A stretch of 64,000 nt of DNA from Diplosphaera chodatii (GCA_032358165.1 JAALGY010000033.1:1302001-1366000); one strand, 5' to 3'. Positions 22,689 to 33,800 are shown, counted from the first letter of the stretch. Notes: generated by a model from the letters alone, not told the origin. Numbers and translations: made by a program.

Positions 22689-24189
22689 ATGGCACATCAC
22701 GGCAAAGCCATGACTGGCGGCCATGATACAACACGGATGCCCAGCACTCGGCCTCGCCTCCTGGCACAGCCCAGCTTGCAACGGAAAGCAGCACACCGGC
22801 GTGTACCTACAGTCGCAACAGCAGGGAGACCTCAAGCAGACAGCTTCAGCGAGCGGCGGAGGCGAGCGCTGCTCGACAACGGTGAACAGGGCGACGGTGG
22901 AAGGGAGCGCAGTGCAGCGGAGACGCAAGAGGTTGCGGAGCGAATTGCGGAGCCACCGCTGAGTGCCCAGCGCAGCGCAGGCATAGGAGGCCAGCCAGAC
23001 GCACAGCAGTCTGCCCAACCGCTCGAGGCAGTCAACGGTGGTGCAGACCCCGACTGGGACGACTGGGCCTGGGGTGGCGGCAACGTTGCAGGGCGGTCCC
23101 AGCAGCAACCCGCTGCCGCTTCCAGCAACAGGTGGGGATTGCCTTTTGGCCAGCAGCGGGTCGATGGTGCAGCGGATGCACGGCCTCGCACTGACGGCTC
23201 CTCTGAGGGGTGGGATGCTTCCGATGGTGCACAGCCGGACATCACCAACCTGACATCTGATGAACGGGAGCGGCTCCTGCGGGTGGCGCCCTTTGCGCAG
23301 CAGGTGGACCACTTCCGGGGGGACCCAGCGCAGACGGTGCAGCGGTGGGCAGGCGCCGCGCTGGTCACCATCCTGGCGTCCACCAAGGCGGTGCTGCTGG
23401 CCGCCGGCGCCGTGACGTTCCCCTTTTGGTGGCCCTGGGTGCAGGCCGCCAACAAAAATCGCGCCCTGCTCGCACAGCACAGGTTTGCTGTGACGGGCTG
23501 ACGACCTGTGCTGTTGACACCTAAGAAATGTTTGTGATCATGTGCCATTGTGCCTCTCCTGTGTGAGACGGGAGGGTCCAAGAAAAGGATGGCCAAGCAA
23601 GCAGGGGTGATGCAGGTACATGGGGCTCTGGCGGGCAAGAGCACTGAGCGTGGAGGTGCAGGGGCGCCGCATGCCCCGCTTCAGCGAGCCCAACGACGGG
23701 CAGCGGCCGCCGCAGCAGGCATACCAGCCGTGCCTGCTGCTGCTTGCTGGCGATGACAGCGGAGCTCGCACGGAGATCGAAGTGCCCTTCAGCAACAGGT
23801 GCCATTCAAAGCCATTCAGCTGCATGCTGTCCAGATGCACGTGCCCTTCTAGCTTATGGCGCTGGAGGCTTGCCATCGTGCTGATTGGTGGTATAGCTGC
23901 TGACATTTGGTCCATGTCTCATGGCAGCTTCCAGGTTATCCGGGAGGGCGAGCCGGTGGAGCTGCTGGTGGTAGCCACCCAGCCAGGCTTTGACGACTTC
24001 AAGGCGCTCAAAGAAGCATACCTGCCAGAGTCCAGCCTCTGGGTTGCAGACTACCCATATGTGGACCGGGATGCATTCTTGGACATCAGCCTAGAAATCG
24101 AGCGTGCACGCACAGCGATCCAGCCAGCCGCATACAGCCGACGCAGCTCGAGAGAAAGGCCTTTTCCAGCTGCAGCGTCCGAACCTTGA
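22689..24189 (+). CDS. Conserved-looking membrane protein, probably organelle-targeted, unknown function
   Basis: Three exons in phase: 22689-23482, 23616-23798, 23928-24189 (412 aa). The first about 200 residues are Arg/Ser/Gln/Gly-rich with a Trp-rich acidic patch (DPDWDDWAWGGG), possibly including a transit peptide. Near residues 220-255 is a hydrophobic stretch with WAGAALVTILASTKAVLLAA and FPFWWPW, likely one membrane segment. The C-terminal part looks like a folded soluble domain: YMGLWRARALSVEVQGRR, CLLLLAGDDSGARTEIEVPF, GEPVELLVVATQPGFDDFKA, YLPESSLWVADYPYVDRDAF. I do not recognise a named family. The last 30 residues are Arg/Ser/Pro-rich and may depend on the exact stop chosen. The 3' end comes within about 150 bp of the convergent PHIP1-like gene. 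Confidence 0.7.
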
Positions 24190-24336
24190 TCAGTGTAACA
24201 TCATGCTGTTGCCTCATTGCTCGGGGGCATATGGTTTCAATGGCTTGCTCGGCAGGAATAGTTGCACCCTGTTGCCTTCTGAGTGCACTAACTGGGTTGC
24301 AGCAACCAAAGGTCCGATCAGATGCTGCGCAGCGTA

Positions 24337-26449
24337 TCACACCCGCTTCTTTTGGGCAAAGCCGATCTTGAGGTTGCGCCCATAAAAGTCCATGCCATTC
24401 ATGGCCACCGCCTTCTCCAGCGACGCCTCGTCGGGGAAGTGTATATGTGCGTAACCCTTTGACCGCCCTGTCGCCTTGTCTGTGTGCAGCCGCACCTACA
24501 TGCACCAGACACATACGATCATTCATGAGTCGAGGGAACCTTGTCTGCAAGGTGACTGCTGTCCGGTAAGTGCTTAAAAGCTTGACCCGCTAGCAGGGCT
24601 GCTCCTGACCTGTGTGACACCGCAGTCGGCAAAGACCTCCTCCAACTCTGCCGCAGTTGCATCGAAGGCGATGTTGCCGCAGTAGGCAACATAGTAGCCC
24701 GGCACCTGGGGCACATGAACACACATGCTAGGAGTCGCCTATGCATGTGCTGGTACCCAGGAGACACCAGCAACGCTGATAGCATGGCTCTGACGCACTT
24801 TCTGGGGCTCCCCAGCTGCATGGACCTTCGGCGCGCTGGCCGCCTCCGCTTTGTCAGCACGAGGCGCTTTGCACCGGTCCACCTGCGGGTCATGCGGGCG
24901 ACATGATTGCCAACTCAACTCTGGACAGGGCATCACAGCCGCCATCACCACAAAACCACCCACTGGCCCCAGACACTGGGATGTGCACTCAGCCTCACCC
25001 GCAGCGTCTTGCCATCGAGTTCGCTGCCGTCGCAGGCGAGCGCAGCCTCGTAGCCCTCCTCAGTAGCGTACGTGATGAAGGCTATGCCCTTGAAGCGCCC
25101 TGTGTCCGGGAAGCGCACCAGGGCCAGGTCCTCTATCTCGCCGCAGAATGACCAGTACTCCCGGACTGCGTCCTCCTCATAGCTGAACGGCATGCCGCCA
25201 GCAAACACCCTGCAGCAGCGGCGCCACCGTGAAAACTCGTGCTGTGCATCATTGCGTCCATGGTCCTTCAGTGCCGATGTTTTGCGGGTGGCCCCTCGTC
25301 ACGAGGCAAATTCTAGGCCGAGTGGCAGGAGGTTGGCAAGTACCTACCGGCGGGGAACGTAGGCTTGCTGGCTCTGCTCAGCAGGTGCGGCTGCCGGCTG
25401 CGCGTCCTTGACGACGGCGGGCGTCGGCCGCGCCGGGGCTGCCCTGACTGGCTGCTGCTCCATGACACCGTTTCCACTGGGCTCTGGCGGCTGCACCGGC
25501 ACGGCTGCCTCCTCCTCTTCGCTCTCCTCACTGGAGCTGGAGTCCGCAGCTGCGGCAGCCGACGCCGACTGAAACCCAAAGCTGAAGTTGCTGGCTGCTG
25601 CGGCGCCGGGTGCCGGCGCAGCGGCTGCCGCTGGCGGCGGTCCGAATCCCAGTGCGGCCCGGATGCTGGCGGCCTCGTCTGCATTGCCTGGTCCCGACAC
25701 CACCTTTGCCGCCTTTGCCGTCGTGTCAGCTGCCTTCGCCTCCTTCTTCAGCTTCTTCTTGCGCTGCTGCTGCTCGTCCGGAGCCGGGGCTGCTGCAGGC
25801 GATGCTGCCGGGGCCTGCTCCACTGACAAATCCTCTGCAGCACGCCGCTTTTTCCGCTTTTCCCTCTTCGCCTCAAGCCCAGGGGTGCCGACAGCCTCGG
25901 CGGCCGGCGATGGCGCTGTGGTGCCACTGACACGCTGCTGCGCTGCATTAGCCCTTGCAAGCAGGGCCTCTTGAGCATTGGGGCGCGGACTGCTGATGGC
26001 TGCGGCGGGTGCAGCATTCGCCGTACCATTTGTCGTGGCATGCGTTCTGGCTGCTGCGACCGTCGCCTCACTACGCTTTGCACCGTCCTGTTGCCATATC
26101 ACGAATGCCATATGTTGCTCATGCTCACCCGACCGACTCCACAGCACTGCAGCATGCCAACATGCAGCCCGGTCTGGCAAGGGGGTGCTGCTGGCGCACC
26201 AGCAGGATGTCCGACACATCCTTGTATCTCAGATACAAAATTGGGCTGCCGTCTTCCACCAGAGGTGTTCGCCGGCCGATGAATGGTGACTGCACGCCAC
26301 GAATAAGGGTGTCGGCTGGACGTGCCCATCCCGTGCAATAGTGATCAGCAACTTGCGCTCTGCGGCCTCAGCGGCAAAAATGAAGCAGATGAGCACAGAC
26401 CGTCACACACCTTTCTCTGGCCACGGGGCTGTCGGGCATTGGCGCTCAT
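24337..26449 (-). CDS. PHIP1/nucleolin-like protein with two RRM domains
   Basis: Six exons in phase: 26449-26411, 26289-26200, 26087-25348, 25209-24999, 24705-24610, 24495-24337 (444 aa). The N-terminus reads MSANARQPRGQRK then SPFIGRRTPLVEDGSPILYL; these two small exons are supported only by splice signals and phase. A long Ala/Pro/Lys region follows, with basic runs (EKRKKRRA, RKKKLKKEAK), ALGFGPPPAA and a Ser/Glu patch (DSSSSEESEEEEAA). RRM1 is VFAGGMPFSYEEDAVREYW with RNP1-like FKGIAFITYA. RRM2 is YVAYCGNIAFDATAAELEEV with SKGYAHIHFPDEASLEKAVA, and the protein ends GRNLKIGFAQKKRV. The two RRMs resemble plant PHIP1, an RNA-binding phragmoplastin partner, and nucleolin. RNA binding is likely; the cellular role is inferred. 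Confidence 0.85.
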
Positions 26450-26640
26450 ACTGTCAGGCGACCTGGGCACTGCGCATGCATGAAATGGTTGCGCTCACAA
26501 GGGATCCACAGGTGCGACTGTGCTCCTGTTGGAAACCAACAAGATAAGCAGACTCTAATGTGTCGTCTGCGCATATCTGGAGCACTGCAGAGTGACTGTG
26601 TTGGTCGGCACCAAGCCGTTCATTACGTAACCATCTAGGT
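26450..26640. promoter_or_regulatory. Upstream region of the PHIP1-like gene
   Basis: This short interval between the PHIP1-like start codon and the repeat array should carry that gene's promoter, unless the promoter extends into the array itself. Confidence 0.4.
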
Positions 26641-28195
26641 TCCCTTGTGCCCCTTTGTTATTGATCAGTCAGTCCCCTTTGATTATTATTATAACAAGTC
26701 TGCTGCCCCTTTGTTATTGACCACAACGCAGTCCCCTTTGTTATTGTCTCAATCAGTGCCCCTTTGTTATTGACCAGTTCAGCAACCCCTTTGTTATTGA
26801 CCAGTCTGCGGCCCCTTTGTTGTTGACCCAATCAGCCTTTCTTTTTACTGGAATGAGTCGACAACAAAGGGGCCCGACGCGTCATCAGTACACATTTGCC
26901 TTCAGTGCCCCTTTGTTGTTGGCTGACACGCAGCCCCTTTGTTGTTGACCAGGTTGCAGCCCCGGGTCAACAACAAAGGGACTGCACGCGTCATCATTAC
27001 ACTTGCACTGGTCAATGACACGCTTGTACCCCTTTGTTGTTGACCAGTGCCTGCCCATTTGTTGGTGTCTCACCCAAGCCCCTTTGTTATTGACCACAGT
27101 GTGCCCCTTTGTTATTGTCTCAATCAGTGCCCCTTTGTTGTTGACCACAATGCAGCCCCCTTTGTTATTGATCACAACGCAGGCCCCTTTGTTACTAACC
27201 TGTCTAGCAGCCCCTTTGTAATTGACCAGTCTGGCAGCCCCTTTGTGGTTGTCAACAACAAAGGGGCTCAAACATCATCAGTACACACTTGCACTGGTCA
27301 ACGACACGCTTGTGCCCCTGTGTTGTTGAGCAGTGCCTGCCCCTTTGTTGGTGTCTCACCCATGCCCCTTTGTTGTTGTTCAACCTCCCCTTTGTTGCTA
27401 TCTCACCGCAGCCCCCTTTGTTGATGATGTGTTCTTTATCTCGTCGAGTCAACAACAAAGGGGCACGGAGGCATCAATTACATTGGCACAATAAGTCAAC
27501 AACAAAGGGGCTCACGCGTCAGCAGTTCACCGAGCCGTTCAATAACAAGGGGGCACCGTGGTCAATGACGAAGGGGTTCTTATGAGAGGGCTCGCAATTG
27601 TACAGTAACAGACTTCTGACGCCTGGGCCCCTTTGTTGTCGTCTCAATCGGCCCCTTTGTTATCGGGTCGGTGTAGCCCCTTTGTTGTTGACTCGTTCTC
27701 GTGTTTCAATAACAAAGGGGCCCCTGGACCTGGAACAAGTACACGGCCCGTCGTCAACAACAAAGGGGCCCACAGTCTGGTCAGTTGGGCCGCGTGCAAC
27801 GAGACGGCTGACTGGTTGCTCAAAGTGTTTCAGACCCTTTGTTGGTTGACCATTGTGTCCCCTTTGTTATCGACTGAAACCGCCCCTTTGTTGTTGACTT
27901 ACAAGGGACCATTGTCGACCAATCGGCCCTCTAGATGTTATATATGATTGAGGTGGTGGCCCCTTTTGTTTTCAAACGCCGGTCCCCTTCGTTTTTGACT
28001 CGGTCAACAACAAAGGGGCTGATGTGTCAGCGAACGAGCCCGGCCCCTTTGTTGCTTGACCGCTGCAGCCCCTTTGTTGTTGACCAGTCCCAAAACGACC
28101 ACGGCGCCGGTCCCGAACGGATCGATTGGTTTATTGCCGCGACGGCGCTCGGATGATGTGACACTCGGAAAACGGAAATTTGACCGGGCCCCGGG

Positions 28196-28225
28196 CCACG
28201 GTGACACGACACGACACGACACGCG
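28196..28225. repeat. ACACG microsatellite
   Basis: Inside the array, between core-rich blocks, the sequence runs GACACGACACGACACGACAC, a pentanucleotide microsatellite. The surrounding 28100-28260 contains no intact core copies. Confidence 0.75.
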
Positions 28226-28299
28226 TTCGATCCCGGTTCGATTCCCGCTAGTTTGACTCGGTTCCCCTTTGTATTTAAAGCGGCGCTCCTTCGTCATTC

Positions 28300-28545
28300 G
28301 CGTGCGACAACAACAAAGGGGACCGCGTGAGCCCAAAAGAGAAGACAGAAGTACAGAAACAGATCGTCAACAACAAAGGGGACACCAATCGAGAAAACAA
28401 AGACACCCAAGAGAAAACAGAAAGACACGGACCACATGGTCAACAACAAAGGGGCACGCGTCAGAAGAGAAAACAGAAAGACAGCCCCAAAAGAGATAAC
28501 AGAAAGACAAAGCGAAACTGGTCAACAACAAAGGGGCCCGTTGAG
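28300..28545. repeat. Purine-rich sub-block of the array
   Basis: Cores here are all in the AACAAAGGGG orientation. Spacers are variants of a purine tract such as AGAAAACAGAAAGACA, present several times. The strand is strongly A/G-biased compared with the flanking genes, giving this block its own local repeat structure. Confidence 0.7.
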
Positions 28546-29165
28546 TCGAGGAACCAGACAAGACTTACAGGACTACCGACCAACGATGACGCGTTGGGCC
28601 CCTTTGTTGTTGACCACGACATCCGATGACGCGACGCCCCTTTGTTGTTGACCAGCAAATTGAACAGCAGCCCCTTTGTTGTTTGACCACTGTGTCCCCT
28701 TTGTTGTTGAGCGGTCTCAGGCTTACTGATGACGCGTGGGCCCCTTTGTTCTTGTCTCACAGCCTGACTAGAAGGATGGTTGAGTCAACAACAAAGGGGG
28801 CCGCAGCGAGACAACAACAAAGGGTCAACAACAACAAAGGGCAACAAGACAAAGAGTCAACAACAAAGAGTCAACAACAAATGGGCCGCAGACTGGTCAG
28901 CAACAAAGGGGCACGCACTGATCGAGACAATAACAAAGGGGCACAAGAATGGTCAATAACAAAGGGGCCCCTTTGTTGTTGACCAACGCAAGTGTTTACC
29001 GATGACGCGTTGGTCCCCTTTGTTGTTGACTCACACAGCAACTATGATGAGGCTGGTCGAGTCAACAACTAACGAAGGGGCCGCAGACTGGTCAATAACA
29101 AAGGGGCACTGGTTGAGACATAAACAAAGGGGACTGCAATGAGACAATAACAAAGGGGCAGGGTA

Positions 29166-29526
29166 TCGAAGGACCACGGGCTTGCCCGACCACTATGGCA
29201 ACATCCAATTGTACATTTGCATCTGTAGCGCATCGTTGCACAAGCTTGCAGTCGCGTACATCAGCCACAAACGTGCCTCGGCGAGTGGAACCCATTGATC
29301 CAGTCGACGTGGCCAACCAAACATCTCCATCGGCGCAGGAGCATTGAGCGGCGGAGTACGGAAAGGACAGTGGCAGACCTTGGCCTTTACATTTGGCGAG
29401 TTGTACTGTGCAGGGCAAGTTGACAAGGAACAGGGTGCAGTGCTGCAACAGCTCAAGTTTGACCGAGACAACCGTCAACAGTTCTTGTTTGTAGAGTAAG
29501 CGATGTGTCAACACAACAGCCAGCAC
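29166..29526. other. 3' flank of the methyltransferase gene
   Basis: This 361 bp lies between the last array core and the methyltransferase stop codon. It probably contains the 3' UTR. No further core copies or coding signal were seen. Confidence 0.5.
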
Positions 29527-30661
29527 TCAGTGGTGCAGGATGAATATGCCAATGTCCTCTGCCTGCGCCGGAGATGCGAAGCGCTCTTCAGGAACCTTCT
29601 CAGACGAGGAGAAGTAGTGTGGCAGGCGCTCCCAGAACCGGGCGGATGTACGTTCACTTCGGTTGTAGATAGCGATGGCCACCAGCGACTGCTCCCCAGA
29701 AAAGCGCTGCAGGGTGGTCAGCAGCGGGTCCACCAGCTCCTCCGCATACAGCACGTCTGCGACGAGGACGACGTCGTACGGCAGCCGCAGATGGTCTGCA
29801 CTCTGCCGCCAGTCAAGCTCCTCCACTCGCACGCATGTCTGACCATCCCAGCCAGGGCTGGACTCTGAGTTGATTGTCGCAGGAGCTGTGTGCAGTCCGT
29901 CCGATGTTGTGACAGAGTGTTGGCTCTTCATTGCCTCTGACTGGTCTGTCGCTGTTGAATTCTCTGGTGTGGGCGCGCCGCCCAAATATGCAGAGGGCGG
30001 CAGGCTGGCTGTGACATTCTCCCTCAGTCGCTCCATGCACTCTTCAATGTCAGTGATCACGACCTACAGGACCACAAAGCCTTGTTCCCAGATGGGTTCG
30101 ATATGGACATCATGCCCTACGGGTGCTGTGGATTGGTTTCTAGTGGCACCTCTTGAAAACACCCCAAATGTGCTGCCACAATGCCGGGAATGCCAGTGGC
30201 GCCAGCGCCAAGCTCAATGCATCGAGCGCCTTGCCAAGACCGAGCGTCAAATGTTGCATCGCAGCTGCATCGGCATAGAGGACAGTCATGGTTTGGGGCG
30301 CCGGAAGCTTGCAGACTGCCGGTCATCGGCGTGATGTGGACGAAGCATTGAGGCATGCAAGCAGGCAAGCACAAACATGCCTGAGCCATCGTGCCATCAG
30401 CACTGCACCCTCCCACAATGTGCCACCTGTGTGACACACAGCTCAACGGTGGATTGCACTTCTCATAGCAGCAGCCTCAAGGTGGCGGTACAGAAAACTC
30501 CAACACCATGCATGATGGGTCACCATGCACGCACCGATCCCTGCACCCCATTCTTCGTGTACCCTGATTTTGATCTGTCGGTTGCGAAACGTCAGGCGGC
30601 GCAGCCAGAGGCTGTCCGACTCCGACTCTGAGTCATCATCATTGGGTGCGGGTGGCGGCAT
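29527..30661 (-). CDS. METTL21-type protein methyltransferase
   Basis: Four exons in phase: 30661-30535, 30426-30381, 30264-30150, 30063-29527 (274 aa). An acidic start (MPPPAPNDDDSESES) leads to FRNRQIKIRVHEEWGAGIG, then GTLWEGAVLMARWL, the W-x-G/A block that precedes motif I in METTL21/EEF-KMT enzymes. Motif I is GARCIELGAGATGIPGIVAA, the acidic SAM ribose-binding site is VVITDIEECMERLRENV, and the post-motif-II signature is PYDVVLVADVLYAEELVDPL. These features define the seven-beta-strand protein-lysine methyltransferase group; the substrate cannot be told. A family-atypical loop of about 50 residues (SAYLGGAPTPENSTATD onwards) is inserted after strand 2. The intron after TGGCTCAG starts with GC. 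The start is uncertain because the frame continues upstream as VPSTPNNSG. It diverges from ELP2. Confidence 0.85.
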
Positions 30662-30868
30662 GCCACTGTTGTTAGGCGTAGAAGGCACATAGCCATCTGC
30701 GACGTGGCCCAGGCGTCCACATGCTAGTAGGAATCAGTTTGGCAGGATTTTTGTAATGAACTGAAGAGGCTGAGACGCACTGCACATCTGCCATTCCATG
30801 CACGTGCAGATCTGTACATGCTCGCATGGACCAGCTGATGCCGGCCAAATATCAGCAGATGGCTGCAA
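30662..30868. promoter_or_regulatory. Divergent promoter, methyltransferase and ELP2
   Basis: Only about 207 bp separates the two start codons, so the genes almost certainly share control sequence. It contains several TGCA/GCATG-rich stretches but no clear TATA box. Confidence 0.5.
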
Positions 30869-33800
30869 ATGAACTCACGTAGCGCAGACATGTCGAGAAT
30901 GCCACATGTGACGCTTGGTCACTGCAGCGTTGGCTGCAACCAGCTGGCTGAGTGCCTGGATTGGGGCGCCGCAGGGCTGATTGCGTATGGCGCACACAAC
31001 CAGGCAGTCGTCTACGACCCCGAGGTGCCTGAAGCGAACAGACTATCTTACGACATACTCAATAATGCCAGCATGTACCATCGGTTTCACCCAGTGCTGC
31101 ATGAGTGCAGGCAGCCTCTGTCTGCGCCAGTCTACGCGGCCATACAGCCCGAGTCAACTGCGTGCGATGGCTGCCTAGTACAGGTGGGTGATGCGTATGC
31201 TGTTCAGGCATACATCCCACGGAGTTTATAAAGTCTTAGGAGTGCAGTTGCAGCTTTACATGCCCCGACCCTGCAGGCGGCAATCTGCTGCTTGCCACCG
31301 GATCTGCCGACTGGTCGCTGATCATTTGGCGCATCCAGCTGGACCATCAAGATGAGCATTGGCAGCTCGTGTCACGTCTCCAGGTGCAACGTGCACTTGC
31401 AGATGTGATGCACCTGCGGCCCAACGGAATTGTTCAAAGGTTTATCTGGCGTGCAGCTGTCCGCGGCCACGTGTCTGAAACAGATTTGCATTCGAGCTGC
31501 AGGAACACAAGGGCCCGATCACCAGCCTAGCAGCGCAGCAGCTGACGGACCTCAGCACACTACTGATCAGCTGTGCAGGCGATGGCAATGTGTGCATCTG
31601 GACCTGCAGCTCGGGTGGCGACGCTTTCACATTGCAGCAAAAGATGTGCTACGACACACAACTCCAATTATGCGTGGACGTTGTGCCGCTGTTGGATCCA
31701 CCAGGCTGGTGCGCTGCCTTGGTGCACCATCACAGCACCCCAAGCCGAAGAATTGTTCCTGTAAGTTGTGGCACAGCAGGTGTTGTGACAAGTACAGCGA
31801 TAAGTGCAGCGATTGCGCGTGCGTGCAGGCTGCTGCTGGCTTGCGGTGGCGTCGACGGGGCCGTGCGGTTGCTGCTGCGGGACCCAGGAGGCACAGAGTT
31901 CCGGCCGGCATGCAAGCTGTCGGGGCACCAGGACTGGGTGCGCTGCGTTGCCTTCCGGCAGCCCGACCCCAGCGACAAAGGCAAGCCTCCTGACACCCTC
32001 TCTGCGCTACATCGACGCGAAGTGGTTGGTTTGGACAGCGTGGTGGCCATTGATCGTCACACTTCCAGCCAGTTTGGCAAGATAGCAACAGCGCACGACA
32101 GCTTGGAGGTCATCATGCAACTTGCACTGCTGCAGGCCGGCTGCTGCTCGCTTCAGCATGTCAGGACAAAAACATTCGCATCTGGGCGGTCGTGCCCGAA
32201 GAGCAGGCAGAGTCGCTGCCCACCGCCCCTGCAACCTTCGACCCCGAGCAGCCAATGCTGCCTGGCGCGATCTCCAGGTGACACATGCTACTGCACGACC
32301 GTACGCAGCCCTTTGTGTACAGTTTGCATGCACGCACAACTCCTGCACTCCCCATGCTCAACAAGACATGCCCTCCTCAGGCACATGTCCGCACACCAAG
32401 CATGTGTCGCTGCTCCTACAGATACGCGCCCAAGCCGCGCATGCAGGCAGGTAGTTCTCGACTGACAGCCATGCTGGAGTCGGTGCTGATTGGCCACGAA
32501 GACTGGGTGCACTCGGTGGCCTGGCAACCGATGGCTGCAGCAGCGTCAGGGCAGCCTCAGCAGCGGCCATGCCTGCTGTCAGCATCCATGGACCGCACCA
32601 TGATGCTGTGGCGACCCGATGCCGCCACAGGTTGCTTGCGTCACTGCTGCTTCCACAATCGACTTGAGACAGACACATCGCATTCGCAGTTCGTCAGCTG
32701 GTTGCAAGATCTGCATTGTGAATGGTCCAGTTGAGCATGTGTGTGGCTCCGGCAGGGCTGTGGATGAGCGAGGAGAGTGTCGGCGATGCTGGAGCCTCGC
32801 ACCTTGGCTACTTCAGGTACGGTGCTGTCTGGCTAGATTTTTGTCGTCGGGTTCACCCTGTTGCAGACGCTGTCCTGTTTTGCAGCCTCACACAAGTCTC
32901 AAGAGTCATTCATGCAATGCTGTGCAGCGGCCGCTTTGCCCCGGCCAGCCACGGCATTGCCATTGTCGCCAACGGCTACACCGGCGCATTGCACATGTGG
33001 CAGCGCTCGCTGCCAAGGGACGGCGGCAGTGGCACTGCTGGCAGCTGGAGCAGTGGCCATTGGGTGCCTCATCATGCTGCAGGTACCTGAGCTTTCGATG
33101 CAATTTGCTTCCCGAAAACATGCTGCCCATCAGTCGACCTTGCAGGCTGTTGATGCGTGGCCACTTCAATGATGCAGTGCATGGTCCATCGGCTTGCGAG
33201 CTGCATGTCGTGTGCTGCAAACTTTGCCTGCAGGTGGACACTATGGGGCTGTTGTGGACATCTGCTGGGGTTTCAGCGACAGTTCGCTTATGAGTGCGAG
33301 CCATGACCAGACAGTCCGCATATTCTCAGATCTGCCAGGCGGTGGCTGGTGTGAGATAGCACGTCCGCAGGTGTGCTGTTGCTCCTGCTGCTGCTGCCGA
33401 GTCGTAGAAGGCTGCGACCTGACATGTCCAAGGAGCACGCTGGTGTCCATACAGTATGAACAGTATGAACAGTATGATAGGCCTGTAGACAGCAAGAGTT
33501 TCTGCATGCATAGGTGCATGGCCACGACTTCAGCGCACTTGCAGTGCTGCCGGGCTGTGATGCGTATGCCGCTGCTTCTGAGGAGAAGGTGAGCCATCAT
33601 GACTGCATGCACGTGTCATGCAGTCCAGCTTGACGGTACAGGAAGGCCCGACGTCAACTGCAAACACCTACACCACACTTGTCCAGTGCAGGTTGTCCGG
33701 GTCTTGGCAGCACCGCAGGTATTCTTTGACACGATGCGCTTGCTGTGCAGACAGCACGTGCAGCCGTCGGCTGACGCCAAGGTATGTGCTGCAGCTCTGT

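Larger units (their letters stand above)
26641..29165. repeat. Bidirectional array of a CCCCTTTGTTRTTGAC core
   Basis: About sixty copies of a 15-17 bp core, consensus CCCCTTTGTTRTTGACC or its complement, occur every 20-60 bp over 2.5 kb. A variant ends TTGTCTCA instead of TTGACC. Most spacers differ in sequence and length while the core stays recognisable. Orientation is mainly CCCCTTTG from 26641 to 27440, mixed to 28100, AACAAAGGGG from 28300 to 28540, CCCCTTTG to 28760 and AACAAAGGGG to 29165. Two cores meet head to head at 28951-28984 as a 34-bp near-perfect palindrome. A second motif, GATGACGCGT or its complement, recurs beside cores (near 26877, 26987, 28586, 28626, 28728, 29002). A roughly 110 bp block at about 26985-27100 is repeated, diverged, at about 27268-27380. 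No transposase, terminal repeats or gene is seen. All frames are unusually open but the translations are only repeats. Confidence 0.9.

Noticed and set aside
28215..28250. tRNA gene suggested by GGTTCGATTCC (B-box-like)
   Set aside because: The flanks do not pair into a T-arm, and no A box, anticodon arm or acceptor stem could be built upstream.
26641..29165. Long open frames through the repeat array giving proteins with repeated NNKGA or PFVVD
   Set aside because: The core lacks stop codons in most frames, so chance openness is expected on both strands. The translations are just the repeat and no start, splice or family signal supports them.
26641..29165. CRISPR array
   Set aside because: Cores occur in both orientations, spacers vary widely in length, the surroundings are eukaryotic genes, and no cas genes are present.
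33452..33480. CAGTATGAA triplicate in an ELP2 intron as a regulatory element
   Set aside because: Three short direct copies in an intron are easily explained by slippage.
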